Shown here piece by piece: positions 1 through 8,116 of a DNA stretch of 36,141 bases. Made by a program: the position numbers and the translations under genes. The notes below the pieces were generated by a model. That model saw only the letters and a list, made by a program, of their open reading frames with translations. It was not told the origin of the DNA and did no database searches. Numbering within the stretch: the first letter of the stretch is position 1; every line of letters starts with the position of its first letter. This DNA comes from CAYGHG01 sp964349515 (GTDB lineage Bacteria; Oederibacteriota; PGYV01; CAYGHG01): the NCBI GenBank assembly GCA_964349515.1, contig CAYGHG010000012.1, positions 1 to 36,141 of the forward strand. The letters are read 5' to 3'.

Positions 1-118
1 TTAAAGGGGGAGAGGTTAGGTGAGGGGGTGTAGTTTTATGCTTTAAATACGCCCTTACCCAAGCCCTCTCCCGGAGGGAGAGGCTAAATTACAATATTTT
101 ATAATTCTAATTACACGC
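1..118. repeat. MITE-like dispersed repeat, copy 1 (cut by window start)
   Basis: The block carries the same landmarks as the copies at 8331-8497 and 18469-18580: a GGGGGAGAGGTTAGGTGAGG core at 6-25 region, a short A/T-rich middle, and a second hairpin. The second hairpin has arms CCTCTCCC (65-72) and GGGAGAGG (76-83) around a 3-base loop. The right end AATTACACGC (109-118) differs by one base from the right terminal arm of copy 2. The left end is missing because the window starts inside it. No coding capacity is visible, so movement would need a transposase in trans. Confidence 0.6.
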
Positions 119-259
119 AATTCCTGAAAGTGTCATATTGGCCCGGATATAGATTTGAAGTTTACTGCCGGCCAGGATATAAAGACAGTTTCGCGGATTT
201 TTATGAGTTTTTAAATGTTTTTTGGCATTTTAAAGAGGTTTTCTTCATCATTGTCAATT

Positions 260-275
260 GTCAAGGCACGGTGTT
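260..275 (+). repeat. Short repeat copy a (left flank of the orphan gene)
   Basis: GTCAAGGCACGGTGTT here matches 1361-1376 at 15 of 16 bases. Similarity continues loosely into a CTTTTTA tract that overlaps the stop codon of the 287-1201 gene. Together the two copies bracket that gene in direct orientation. Confidence 0.55.
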
Positions 276-286
276 CTGTTCGCTTT

Positions 287-1201
287 TTAATACCGGACTA
301 TATTGTCTTCAATGGTTTCTAAAACTTTCCCTTTTTTCCTTAATTTTAGTATATGCCATTTTGATTCGCGGGAATATTTCACTTCAAAATCACTCTCCAA
401 ATCACCAAAACGAATGTCTGCTATACTGCCTTCAAAATCCGGATCAAAAGATTCTATCCTTTGATCTTCAGCCGACCACACGCTGAACTTCTTTTTATAA
501 GAGACATCTTCCCTTCCTCTAAAAATACATTTAAACCCATCACTATTTCTCTTATATGAATATATGACAGCCTTTTCAGGCAGTTCTACTTCGGCCTTTT
601 GAAATTTGAAATTTTTGTCTAAAAAAAACTTTGTTTCATCAGATTGGAATAATAATTCATCTTTTAAGGTGCTTGAAGCTATGTTGAAAAACCTCTCTCT
701 GCCCAGTTTATAGTCAACATTCTCACGCTTTTCAATACTAGTCGGGTTTGGCCCTGTATGCGGCTCATATTCCGAGTAAGTGGTAAAAATAGTATCTAAC
801 TTCCTGTTTTTGTATTCCGCCATAGCGATAGCATTTCCGGCACTATAGCTATGCCCCTCAATATCCTTCATAAGATTTGAATAAAGCACAAGACGCCTGC
901 TCTCCGGCCCGTTATCTAATGCAAAATACTTTATCCGCGTACTGGTTAATTCCGGATTGTCAAATATTTTTATTTCAGTGCCCGCAGCCTCATATTTTTG
1001 CCCATCATAAAAGAATACTTTTAACTCACCGTTGATTTCTCTCATGTGCGCAACAATTTCCGTCAAACCGTCCCCGTCTAAGTCGTCCTCAAGCGCGATA
1101 AACTCATGCTTCAGCAACTCGTCTCGCGCACTGCTGAAATCCGCAAAAACAAAAGAATTCAGAATCAAAAAAAACATCAAAAAATTTGTTGTTATTTTCA
1201 T
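287..1201 (-). CDS. Secreted orphan protein of unknown function
   Basis: I do not recognise this 304-residue protein. Its start is set at the ATG at 1199-1201 because GAGGG lies just upstream; an ORF extension of 30 residues upstream has no such support. Residues 1-19 (MKITTNFLMFFLILNSFVFA) are a typical Sec signal peptide ending near VFA-D, so the protein is probably exported. The next segment contains an acidic DLDGDGLTE stretch that looks like the calcium-binding-type loops seen in FG-GAP/VCBS repeat proteins. The rest is charged and beta-rich without a motif I can name. The gene looks more A/T-rich than the operon beside it and stands alone between short repeats (260-275, 1232-1255, 1361-1376), which hints at a separately acquired cassette. 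Coding status is secure from length, signal peptide and ribosome site; function is open. Confidence 0.75.
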   Translation of the reverse strand: MKITTNFLMFFLILNSFVFADFSSARDELLKHEFIALEDDLDGDGLTEIVAHMREINGELKVFFYDGQKYEAAGTEIKIFDNPELTSTRIKYFALDNGPESRRLVLYSNLMKDIEGHSYSAGNAIAMAEYKNRKLDTIFTTYSEYEPHTGPNPTSIEKRENVDYKLGRERFFNIASSTLKDELLFQSDETKFFLDKNFKFQKAEVELPEKAVIYSYKRNSDGFKCIFRGREDVSYKKKFSVWSAEDQRIESFDPDFEGSIADIRFGDLESDFEVKYSRESKWHILKLRKKGKVLETIEDNIVRY

Positions 1202-1231
1202 TTTGCAACCCTCTTTTCTATGAAGTCCCGC

Positions 1232-1255
1232 CACCGTGCCCTGACGCAAGACATT
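1232..1255 (-). repeat. Short repeat copy c (inverted)
   Basis: On the minus strand this 24-base stretch matches the plus-strand stretch 1351-1374 at 21 of 24 bases (shared core GTCA-G-CACGGTG). Just upstream of it on the minus strand, ATTATA at 1253-1258 reads TATAAT and could be a -10 box for the orphan gene. I see no convincing -35 box, so the promoter idea is weak. Confidence 0.5.
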
Positions 1256-1300
1256 ATAACAAAAAACCCTTATTCTATAACCACTTTGCATAACTGCATA

Positions 1301-1399
1301 TTTATAAACAAATAACGGATTCGCTGTATTTTATTGTCATTTCCGGTTGTAATGTCTTGAGTCAAGACACGGTGTTGATGCACTTTTTATAAACAAATA
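1301..1399 (+). repeat. Direct repeat pair upstream of orphan gene
   Basis: TTTATAAACAAATA occurs exactly at 1301-1314 and again at 1386-1399. Between them lies short repeat copy b (1351-1374), which also contains the odd palindrome GTCTTGA-G-TCAAGAC at 1354-1368. Apart from these repeats I see nothing in the gene-free stretch 1202-1404. Confidence 0.5.
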
Positions 1400-1404
1400 T
1401 ACTT

Positions 1405-2418
1405 TTAAATATTGCTTGCCTTTATGAACTCGTCGAGTTTTTTTGCCGCTGCTCCGGAATCAACCGTCTCAGCCGCGAGTTTTACCCCTTCCGCGGGTGT
1501 TGCCGCCTTTTCCGCTATATAGAGCGCATATCCCGCGTTGAGAAGAATGATATCACGTTTTGGCCCTTTTTCATCCCCTGAAAATAATTCTTTTATGTGC
1601 CTTGCGTTGTCAGCGGCGCTGCCTCCCCTGACCGCCTCTATCGGCGCACGCTTAAGACCGCAATCCTCGGGGGTGATGACTGACCTCGTAATGGCCCCGT
1701 CTTTGAGCTCCGCGCATGAGGTCGCGCCTGAGAGCGACAGCTCGTCAAGCCCTCCGTGTCCGCAAACCACGGCTGCGCGCTTTAAGCCTGTATCGCGCAG
1801 TACCTCGGCTATTGTCCCGACTAAGCTTTCGGAAAACACCCCCATCAGGTGATGGGTATGATTGGCCGGGTTTACAATCGGCCCCAGGAGGTTAAATATT
1901 GTCCTGACTCCAAGCTCTTTTCTCACAGGCATTACGTGCTTCATCGCCGGATGATAGCCGGGCGCGAATATGAAACCAAGCCCGCACTTTTCTATGCAGG
2001 CTTCCACCTTTTCAGGCGGAAGTTCCACAGAAGCGCCGAGCTCCCGCAGTACATCGGCACTGCCCGACATGCTGGTGATTGACCTGTTGCCGTGCTTGGC
2101 AACAGTTACCCCTGCTGCCGCCAGTATGACTGCCGCGGATGTAGAAACATTTATTGTCCCGTGGCCGTCGCCGCCTGTTCCGCAGGAATCAAATATGACA
2201 TCGCCTTTCACCCTTACTTTCGTGGCTTTTTCTTTCATCACAAGCGAGGCGGCGGTTATTTCGGCCGCGGTCTCGCCTTTTATTTTTAACGCGATAAGGA
2301 AAGCCGCGGTCTGCGCGGGATTGACATCTCCCGACATTATGGTTTCCATGGCAGAGCGCATCTCTTCGCGAGTCAGGTCTTTACGCTCGGTAAGTTTTAT
2401 TATCAGTGGTTTAAGCAT
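1405..2418 (-). CDS. trpD: Anthranilate phosphoribosyltransferase
   Basis: TrpD moves the phosphoribosyl group of PRPP onto anthranilate, the second dedicated step of tryptophan synthesis, in the cytoplasm. The 337-residue product has the usual length and the family landmarks: the PRPP-binding GTGGDG loop at about residues 80-85 followed by NVST, KHGNRS at 108-113, and the late RKELGVRTIFNLLGP stretch. The ATG at 2416-2418 is chosen because AAAGGAGG sits five bases upstream; a longer reading adds seven residues with no better site. It is the last gene of the tmk operon, separated from tatD by 220 bases of repeats. No other trp gene is nearby, so the rest of the pathway must be elsewhere. Confidence 0.93.
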   Translation of the reverse strand: MLKPLIIKLTERKDLTREEMRSAMETIMSGDVNPAQTAAFLIALKIKGETAAEITAASLVMKEKATKVRVKGDVIFDSCGTGGDGHGTINVSTSAAVILAAAGVTVAKHGNRSITSMSGSADVLRELGASVELPPEKVEACIEKCGLGFIFAPGYHPAMKHVMPVRKELGVRTIFNLLGPIVNPANHTHHLMGVFSESLVGTIAEVLRDTGLKRAAVVCGHGGLDELSLSGATSCAELKDGAITRSVITPEDCGLKRAPIEAVRGGSAADNARHIKELFSGDEKGPKRDIILLNAGYALYIAEKAATPAEGVKLAAETVDSGAAAKKLDEFIKASNI

Positions 2419-2435
2419 GAAAGCCTCCTTTAAGT

Positions 2436-2600
2436 ACAAGTTTAAAAGACAAAAGACAGAAGACAGAAGTTAAAAATAAAAGACATGAGACAGAAATAAA
2501 ACATAAGCCATAAGACAGAAGACATAAGTTAAAACATAAGGCATGAGACAAAAATAAAACATGAGCCATAAGACAGAAGACATAAGTTAAAACATAAGGC
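2436..2600 (-). repeat. Polypyrimidine (mRNA-sense) tandem repeat before trpD
   Basis: The whole gap between tatD and trpD is built from AAGACA/CATAAG-type words on the plus strand. Two 42-base units, 2501-2542 and 2559-2600, differ at one base and repeat with a 58-base period. The block 2436-2462 is an exact 27-base match to 3426-3452. A 63-residue open frame through this DNA (2411-2602, minus) is hydrophobic, Cys/Leu-rich and without a ribosome site, so I regard it as a by-product of the repeat. Confidence 0.8.
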
Positions 2601-2638
2601 AAAATACAGAAGTTAAAGAACTAATGCAAGACCTGTTG

Positions 2639-3400
2639 CTAAATGCTCAGACCGAACATTTTTGCCGTGTTTGCGGTTGTTGATTCTTCCACTTCTCCTG
2701 TTTTTATTCCTTTAATACCCGCTACTGCTATCGCTATGTCCGGTATGTAAGAAGGCTCGTTTCTTTTTCCCCTTACATTCTGCGGGGCGAGCCAGGGCGC
2801 GTCTGTTTCAAGAACAAGCGATTCAAGCGGCATCCTCGCAACTGTATCTTTCAGCGGCCCCGCGTTCGGAAAAGTAACGACCCCGCCGATTCCAAGCAAA
2901 TACCCCATATCATGAAAAGTTTTAGCTGTTTCATAATCCCCTGTAAAACAGTGTATTATCCCTTTTTTCGGCGGATTATGTTTTTTCAGTATTGCCGCAA
3001 CATCAGAATGTGCTTCCCTGCTGTGAATTATGACAGGCAGTAAGCATTCAGAGGCATACGAAAGAAGTTTTTCAAATGCCTCAATCTGTGACTCTTTTGA
3101 ATTCGGGCTCTTGAAATAATCAAGCCCTATCTCCCCGACTGCCGCCATTTTTCCGGAAGAAAAATATCCTTTGAATTCTTCCAGAACTTCCAGGCTCAGC
3201 GTGTCTATGTAATGCGGGTGCAGCCCTACTGCTTTGAGTACACCCGGATGTTCAAATGCAGCTACTTTCCTGCACTCAGGAAGCTCTGCCCCTATATTTA
3301 TATGGTATTTTACACCCGCGTCAAAAGCCCGTGCAAGCATCGCATCCCTGTCAGAGTCATACCTGCTGTCACATAAGTGAACATGAGTGTCGATGAACAT
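2639..3400 (-). CDS. tatD: TatD family metal-dependent deoxyribonuclease
   Basis: TatD proteins are cytoplasmic metal-dependent nucleases of the amidohydrolase fold, implicated in DNA repair and turnover. The 253-residue product is the normal size. Metal ligands are visible in order: HVH at residues 6-8, the E of GEIGLD, HSR in the middle, HCFTG, and the late ETDAPW with its Asp. The start at 3398-3400 has AGGGG nine bases upstream. It sits between metG and trpD in the tmk operon, and metG-tatD adjacency is common in bacteria, which supports the assignment. Confidence 0.93.
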   Translation of the reverse strand: MFIDTHVHLCDSRYDSDRDAMLARAFDAGVKYHINIGAELPECRKVAAFEHPGVLKAVGLHPHYIDTLSLEVLEEFKGYFSSGKMAAVGEIGLDYFKSPNSKESQIEAFEKLLSYASECLLPVIIHSREAHSDVAAILKKHNPPKKGIIHCFTGDYETAKTFHDMGYLLGIGGVVTFPNAGPLKDTVARMPLESLVLETDAPWLAPQNVRGKRNEPSYIPDIAIAVAGIKGIKTGEVEESTTANTAKMFGLSI

Positions 3401-3425
3401 GGTTAAATTACCCCTTTAATCAATA

Positions 3426-3452
3426 ACAAGTTTAAAAGACAAAAGACAGAAG
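3426..3452 (-). repeat. Polypyrimidine repeat before tatD
   Basis: This 27-base stretch is identical to 2436-2462. It lies 26 bases upstream of the tatD start; its twin lies 18 bases upstream of the trpD start. On the mRNA both read as iterated CTTTTGTCTTTT-type pyrimidine runs directly before the ribosome site. Confidence 0.75.
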
Positions 3453-3479
3453 GCATAAGTTAATACGAAACAAGACTGC

Positions 3480-5033
3480 TCACAGGGGCTTTTTCTCCGT
3501 TTCAATCCTCGGAAACAACGGATCTCCCTTGCTTATCTTCATGCCTTTTTTTGTGAGGCCAAAATCCAGAACCGTGTCCAGTGCGGTCGAATCAATTGTG
3601 TAATCAACTCCAAGTTTTTCCCATATTTTCGGAGCTGTAGCCGGCATAAACGGCGCTATTGCCGCCGATACCAGCCTTATCGCCTCCACGAGCAGGTACA
3701 TGGTATTGCTCAGTTCTTTGTCTTTACCCTCTTTAGCCTGCTTCCACGGCGCCTCTGCGTCTATGAGCTTGTTGGCAAGATTTATGATTGCCCACGCCTC
3801 AGCCGCCGCACCTGACAGGTTGAATTCATCCATCTTTGCAAAGTATCCCGCCTTGAAACCCTCCATTGTGGTTTTCATGTCTTTCATCCTGTCTGACATG
3901 GCTTCGGGATAAAAATCGGGCGTTTCCGCGTTTAAGTATTTTTCCACCATATTAAGAGAACGGTTAATCAGATTTCCCAGGTCATTTGCCAAATCAACAT
4001 TGTATTTAAGGATTATTGAATCTTCAGAAAATTCGCCGTCCTGGCCGTTTATGATGGCCGAGGCAAAATAATACCTGATGACGTCAGTACCAAACTGCTT
4101 TGCGGCATTAATGGGATCAACTATGTTTCCGCGGGTCTTTGACATTTTCTCGCCTTTGCTCAGGAGAAACCCGTGTCCGAACACCTGTTTCGGCAGAGGC
4201 AGCCCCGCACTTAAGAGCATTATCGGCCATATTATACAGTGAAACTTTGTAATGTCCTTGCCTATGACGTGCACGTCAGCGGGCCATATCTTTTTGAATT
4301 TTTCTTCGTCTGTACCGAAACCGGCCGACGTAATGTAATTGATGAGGGCGTCAAACCATACATAAACAGTCTGCGACGGGTCTATGGGAAGCTTTATTCC
4401 CCAGTCAAGCCCCGCCCGCGACACTGATATGTCGTTAAAGCCCTGCTTCAGCATGGATAAAATCTCATTGCGCCGTGACTCCGGCATTATAAAAGAGGGG
4501 TTGTCTTCTATGTGTTTAAGCATCTGCCCTGTGTAGCGCGACAGTTTGAGAAAATAGTTTTCTTCCTTTATCATCTCGGCTTTCATTTTATGAGAAGGGC
4601 ACATCGAGTCTTCAAGCAGCTCTGTCTTCGTGTAAAAAGCCTCACAGGAACGGCAGTACCACCCTTCGTAACTGCCTTTATATATGTCGCCATTTGCGTG
4701 AATTCTCTTAAAAAGCTCTGATACGCTTTTCTCGTGGCGCTCTTCCGTCGTCTGAATAAAATCCGTATTCGTGATTGAATAAACTGCGCACAGTTCTTTA
4801 AACGAGGCCGCCATTTCGTCACAGTATTTTTTCGGGTCCACCCCTGCTTCTTTTGCCTTTGCCGCGACGTTCAAGCTGTGCTCGTCCGTGCCTGTGCAAA
4901 AAGAGACATCATAACCGCGCGCTCTCTTGTAGCGCGCCATCACATCAGAAATCACTTTTTCATAGGCGTGGCCTATGTGGGGTTTTGAATTGGCGTAATC
5001 TATGGCAGTGGTTATGTAATATGTTTTTTTCAT
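3480..5033 (-). CDS. metG: Methionyl-tRNA synthetase
   Basis: MetRS charges tRNA-Met with methionine using ATP in the cytoplasm. The 517-residue product shows the class I signatures HIGH at residues 19-22 and KMSKT at 296-300. A single zinc knuckle lies in the connective peptide, with CRSC at 127-130 and CPSH at 145-148. The anticodon-binding helical domain follows and the protein ends without the C-terminal EMAP/tRNA-binding domain carried by some bacterial MetRS. The start has GGGGG upstream of the ATG at 5031-5033. It is the fourth gene of the tmk-holB-ricT-metG-tatD-trpD operon, 15 bases after ricT. Confidence 0.96.
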   Translation of the reverse strand: MKKTYYITTAIDYANSKPHIGHAYEKVISDVMARYKRARGYDVSFCTGTDEHSLNVAAKAKEAGVDPKKYCDEMAASFKELCAVYSITNTDFIQTTEERHEKSVSELFKRIHANGDIYKGSYEGWYCRSCEAFYTKTELLEDSMCPSHKMKAEMIKEENYFLKLSRYTGQMLKHIEDNPSFIMPESRRNEILSMLKQGFNDISVSRAGLDWGIKLPIDPSQTVYVWFDALINYITSAGFGTDEEKFKKIWPADVHVIGKDITKFHCIIWPIMLLSAGLPLPKQVFGHGFLLSKGEKMSKTRGNIVDPINAAKQFGTDVIRYYFASAIINGQDGEFSEDSIILKYNVDLANDLGNLINRSLNMVEKYLNAETPDFYPEAMSDRMKDMKTTMEGFKAGYFAKMDEFNLSGAAAEAWAIINLANKLIDAEAPWKQAKEGKDKELSNTMYLLVEAIRLVSAAIAPFMPATAPKIWEKLGVDYTIDSTALDTVLDFGLTKKGMKISKGDPLFPRIETEKKPL

Positions 5034-5048
5034 GAAAGCCCCCTGTAT

Positions 5049-5795
5049 TTAATTATCGCCCCAGGAAACATCAGCTTCCGAGGCCGAAGAGGGCTCGTCT
5101 TCCACAATTTCAATCTCACCCGTGTAACTGTCATACTGGGCTATTATGGATTTTACCGGTTCTTCATATTTTTCGTAACCGAGGCAGCAAAGCAGCCTTC
5201 CGCAGATTCCCGATATTTTGGACGGGTTAAGCGGCAGGCCCTGTATCTTGGCCATTTTAATGGTGATAGGCGCAAACGACTTGAGGTGGTTTTTACAGCA
5301 GCATATACGCCCGCATATTCCCGCGCCCCCTATTTTTTTCGCGTATTCCCTGCGGCTTATCTGTCTGAGTTCAATCTTTACCCTGAGGGTTTTAACGAGG
5401 TCCTTTAAAAGTTCCCGGAAATCAACGCGCTTTTCAGCGACGAAAAAGAAGACCACTTTTTTCATGTCGTCGGTGTATTCCGTCCCCACAAGTTTCATCT
5501 GCAGGTTTCTTGACTCTATCCGTTTTACGCAGAACTCACGCGCTTTTTCATCCATGCGTGTTTTCTTTTTTTCAAAGACTTCCTGCTTGTCGTTTAAAAA
5601 GTCCGTCACCCTGCGCAGAGGAGCCAGTATTTTGTCCGGCTCCAGAAAAAAATTGGAAAGTGCCACCTCGCCCTCTTCTTTGCCGGCAAGCGTCTCTACC
5701 ACGCACTTTTCCCCTTTTTCAAACTGCGCCTTAACGGGGTTATAGTATAGTATCTCGTCACTGTTTTTAAGCTTGATTCCCACAACTTCAATCAT
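5049..5795 (-). CDS. ricT: PSP1-domain regulatory iron-sulfur protein, RicT/YaaT-like
   Basis: RicT (YaaT) in Bacillus is part of the Ric complex that binds 4Fe-4S clusters and affects RNase Y-dependent mRNA processing; in other phyla the role is less clear. The 248-residue form begins at the ATG 5793-5795 and overlaps the end of holB by eight bases; a 269-residue reading starts inside holB without support. The conserved core is obvious: CGRICCC, a KMAK segment, LNPSKISG, then CGRLLCCLGYE. The cysteines match those of Bacillus YaaT. The tail is acidic and Ser-rich. The order tmk-holB-ricT-metG-tatD resembles the Bacillus tmk-holB-yaaT region. Confidence 0.9.
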   Translation of the reverse strand: MIEVVGIKLKNSDEILYYNPVKAQFEKGEKCVVETLAGKEEGEVALSNFFLEPDKILAPLRRVTDFLNDKQEVFEKKKTRMDEKAREFCVKRIESRNLQMKLVGTEYTDDMKKVVFFFVAEKRVDFRELLKDLVKTLRVKIELRQISRREYAKKIGGAGICGRICCCKNHLKSFAPITIKMAKIQGLPLNPSKISGICGRLLCCLGYEKYEEPVKSIIAQYDSYTGEIEIVEDEPSSASEADVSWGDN

Positions 5796-6849
5796 CAGAC
5801 AGCCCTGCCTTTCGTATGTTAAAAAATAGTGTTGTAAAAAGAACTCTGTTATTTGCATTATTTAAAAGATCCCTCTGCGCCGCCTCAAGCAGCGGCAAAA
5901 TGGAGGATATCTTCGCAGCGGTGTAATCCCGCAGGCTCCCGGGGTCTATATCGTAACGCTCTTTAACAACCCTTTTTATGCCTGTTTTTTCAAGCGCCAA
6001 ATCCTTATAAATATATGACAGTATCTTTAAAATATCAAGCAGAAATATCCTGTAGTTCTCCGACTCTTTCTTTCTTCCGGTCTTTGCCGCCTCTATGGCC
6101 GCGGCCGCTTCAAAAAGTTTTTCTACGTTGTCGGCTTTTGAGGCAAGCGCTTCAAATATACCCTTTGCGAATTTAATATTTTCCCTTATACGCTCAAAAT
6201 CCACCGCATCGCCTATCCTGCCGCCGCTGAATTCGGCCGCTTTTTTTGCCTCATCAGGCGGAAAAACCCCTGCCTTGACAAGCGCTTTTTCTATTTCAAC
6301 CGTGCCCGCGGGGGATATTTCAAACCTGCGGCATCTCGAAATAATAGTCGGCAGCATTTTATCCGGGGCGTTGCAGATAAGCAATATCGCGGCGCCTTTC
6401 GCGGGCTCTTCAAGCCCTTTTAGTATGGCGTTCTGCGCCGTATCATTCATGCGCTCGCACCCTTCAATCACGAGAATTTTGGTTTTAAGAGTCAGCGGCC
6501 TGTAAGAATTGAACTTTTCAACAGGTTCTTTTACATCTTCTACGGACATTATTGACTTGTCAGTCGTGATATAGGTAATATCAGTATGAGGATGCATCTG
6601 GCGCCCCTCTTCGTCAAGCTGTGTCAGAACCTTGCCTGTTATTCTGCAGTTATCACAGTTGTCACAACAGTCGCCGTCATGGCCGGGATTCAGACAGTTA
6701 AGAACCTTTGCAAATTGCAGGGCCGCGTAGCCCTTGCCCGTATTGACAGCACCGGTGAATATAAAGGAACCCTCACCCCTGCCCGAGCCCGCCATAGAAA
6801 GTATGGCCTGCCTCGCCCTTTTATTTCCGGCTATATCTTTTACAGCCAT
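5788..6849 (-). CDS. holB: DNA polymerase III delta-prime subunit
   Basis: Delta-prime is a structural AAA+ subunit of the clamp loader. The 353-residue protein shows a Walker-A-like GAVNTGK at residues 33-39 and a zinc module with cysteines at about 52, 61, 62, 65 and 68. Near the middle are the DTAQNAILKGLEEP helper segment and SRC (sensor) motif ISRCRRF. Most delta-prime proteins have a decayed ATPase site, and this one keeps a fairly intact P-loop, so it could also be annotated as a DnaX-like ATPase; the length and the tmk neighbour favour HolB. Its ATG shares one base with the tmk stop (TAATG), which indicates translational coupling. Confidence 0.88.
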   Translation of the reverse strand: MAVKDIAGNKRARQAILSMAGSGRGEGSFIFTGAVNTGKGYAALQFAKVLNCLNPGHDGDCCDNCDNCRITGKVLTQLDEEGRQMHPHTDITYITTDKSIMSVEDVKEPVEKFNSYRPLTLKTKILVIEGCERMNDTAQNAILKGLEEPAKGAAILLICNAPDKMLPTIISRCRRFEISPAGTVEIEKALVKAGVFPPDEAKKAAEFSGGRIGDAVDFERIRENIKFAKGIFEALASKADNVEKLFEAAAAIEAAKTGRKKESENYRIFLLDILKILSYIYKDLALEKTGIKRVVKERYDIDPGSLRDYTAAKISSILPLLEAAQRDLLNNANNRVLFTTLFFNIRKAGLSDD

Positions 6850-7472
6850 TAAAAAATTTTCCTTTTATGGAGAGCCTCAAGAGTAAGCTCAAAAACCTGC
6901 TGTTCGCCCAGCCCGTCTGTTTGAATGACCAGGCAGTGTTCGATTTTGGCGGCTTCGCGAAGGTATCCGCGCCTCACCGCCTCGTGAAAGGGCCTCTTCT
7001 CAAGCTCCATTCTGTCCTTGGCTCCCCTTTTTTTCATTCTCCCCTGCGCTTCGCCGTAAGATACGTCATAGACCACTGTTATGTCGGGTTTAATCCCGGC
7101 TGATGCGAAAGAATTGAGTTTTCTTATAACATCCTTTTCAAGCCCGCGGCCGTAGCCCTGATATGCCATCGTCGACAGGCAAAATCTGTCAAGAATCACC
7201 GATACGCCCTTTTCAAGAGCGGGGATTATTTTTTCTTCCATTATCTGGCAGCGCGCCGCTTCATAAAGAAGAAGTTCGGCTTTAGCGGAAAGTTTTCTGT
7301 TTTTCACGCTTAAGATTATGGAGCGTATCTGCTCGGATATTTCCGTCCCGCCCGGCTCGCGCAAAAGCACCCCATTTTTACGCATATTTTTCATCAGATC
7401 ATACAAATGCTTCGCATGGGTGGTCTTGCCGCTTCCTTCCGGCCCTTCAAATACTATTAGTTTGCCTTTCAT
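6849..7472 (-). CDS. tmk: Thymidylate kinase
   Basis: Tmk phosphorylates dTMP to dTDP for DNA synthesis. The 207-residue product has the P-loop GPEGSGKTT at residues 10-18, the REPGGT substrate loop, the DRF motif in the VILDRFCLSTMAYQG stretch, and an Arg/Lys-rich lid near residues 145-160. The start at 7470-7472 follows AGGACGG. It is the first gene after the promoter at 7511-7538 and heads the replication/translation operon that runs to trpD. Confidence 0.96.
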   Translation of the reverse strand: MKGKLIVFEGPEGSGKTTHAKHLYDLMKNMRKNGVLLREPGGTEISEQIRSIILSVKNRKLSAKAELLLYEAARCQIMEEKIIPALEKGVSVILDRFCLSTMAYQGYGRGLEKDVIRKLNSFASAGIKPDITVVYDVSYGEAQGRMKKRGAKDRMELEKRPFHEAVRRGYLREAAKIEHCLVIQTDGLGEQQVFELTLEALHKRKIF

Positions 7473-7510
7473 ATCAATTCCGTCCTTTCGTTATGGGTAA
7501 AAACGCTGTT

Positions 7511-7538
7511 ATTATATCACAGATTGGCGTCTTGGCAA
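7511..7538 (-). promoter_or_regulatory. Sigma-70-type promoter of the tmk operon
   Basis: On the minus strand TTGCCA (7533-7538, five of six consensus) and TATAAT (7511-7516, perfect) are separated by 16 bases. The -10 box lies about 38 bases before the tmk start codon. This is the only strong promoter I see for the six-gene operon. Confidence 0.8.
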
Positions 7539-7609
7539 GCGAGGGGTGTCGTAAAAACAAAGAAAGAAAAGAGCAGGCAAAAGAGATAAAGCAGAAGTCA
7601 AACCACCGC

Positions 7610-7650
7610 GAACAACGCTGAGTGATGTTCACGCGCGCAATAATTTGCGC
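7610..7650. promoter_or_regulatory. Two palindromes in the divergent tmk / small-gene spacer
   Basis: Arms GAACA (7610-7614) and TGTTC (7626-7630) are followed directly by a perfect palindrome GCGCAA-TAAT-TTGCGC (7635-7650). They lie between the two divergent promoters and could bind a repressor, or fold as hairpins in a leader. Nothing identifies a partner. Confidence 0.35.
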
Positions 7651-7686
7651 ACCTGTCCCTGAAAACCCCTTAATAAACTCAGTCAC

Positions 7687-7715
7687 TTAACGGCATAAGT
7701 ATTGCTTTATATGAT
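7687..7715 (+). promoter_or_regulatory. Probable promoter of the small orphan gene
   Basis: TTAACG (7687-7692) and TATGAT (7710-7715) are separated by 17 bases and lie just before the AGGAGG ribosome site of the gene at 7739. The -10 matches five of six consensus bases and the -35 four of six. Confidence 0.5.
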
Positions 7716-7738
7716 AAAAACAACTTAGGAGGCAAATA

Positions 7739-8116
7739 ATGAACATCAGAAACGCTTGCGATCTGGATATCTTTTCTACTGCGAGGCGGTTTGTAGACAA
7801 TCTTTGCGGGGCTACCGAGCCTGAAAGAGGTTTCAGGTCAAAAGCAAGGATGAACCTGCTCAGAAAATACGGCCTGAAAATGCTCTCAGAACTCATAGAC
7901 GGCCTCACCCACAACGGTTACAGCAGGCCTCCTGAAAGTATAAAAAAAGCGGCGGCTATTCTTAGAGCCATAAAATGGGAGCTTTGTGAAGCTCTTGAAA
8001 ACAGGGATATTTCAATACAAAGCTTTGCATCGGTGATTAAAAACGCGCTTGAAACAGAATCAATGATAAACGGGGTAATCTGTCCCGGCCGAAAAACCTC
8101 ATACAGAAGAAACTGA
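7739..8116 (+). CDS. Small cytoplasmic orphan protein
   Basis: I do not recognise this 125-residue product. The case for a real gene is good: AGGAGG lies six bases before the ATG, a promoter-like pair sits just upstream, and it is the only plus-strand gene in this gap. The sequence has no signal peptide or membrane segment. It is predicted helical and basic, with two Cys residues and a basic C-terminal tail (GRKTSYRRN). The segment SIKKAAAILRAIKWELCEALENRDIS looks like an amphipathic helix suitable for self-association. It is divergent from the tmk operon and is followed by over 500 bases with no gene, so it is probably transcribed alone. A small regulatory or nucleic-acid-binding protein is conceivable but not shown. 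Confidence 0.65.
   Translation: MNIRNACDLDIFSTARRFVDNLCGATEPERGFRSKARMNLLRKYGLKMLSELIDGLTHNGYSRPPESIKKAAAILRAIKWELCEALENRDISIQSFASVIKNALETESMINGVICPGRKTSYRRN

Noticed and set aside
130..486. 118-codon open frame on the plus strand near the left end
   Set aside because: It lies opposite the 3' end of the secreted orphan gene, has no ribosome site, and its composition is that of an antisense shadow.
2436..2600. CRISPR array
   Set aside because: The units are simple A-rich words without unique spacers, and no cas gene is present.
2411..2602. 63-codon hydrophobic frame upstream of trpD, a possible leader peptide
   Set aside because: It is produced by the tandem repeat, has no ribosome site, and contains no Trp codon as a trp leader would need.
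7474..7686. 70-codon minus-strand frame upstream of tmk
   Set aside because: It covers the tmk promoter and has no ribosome site.
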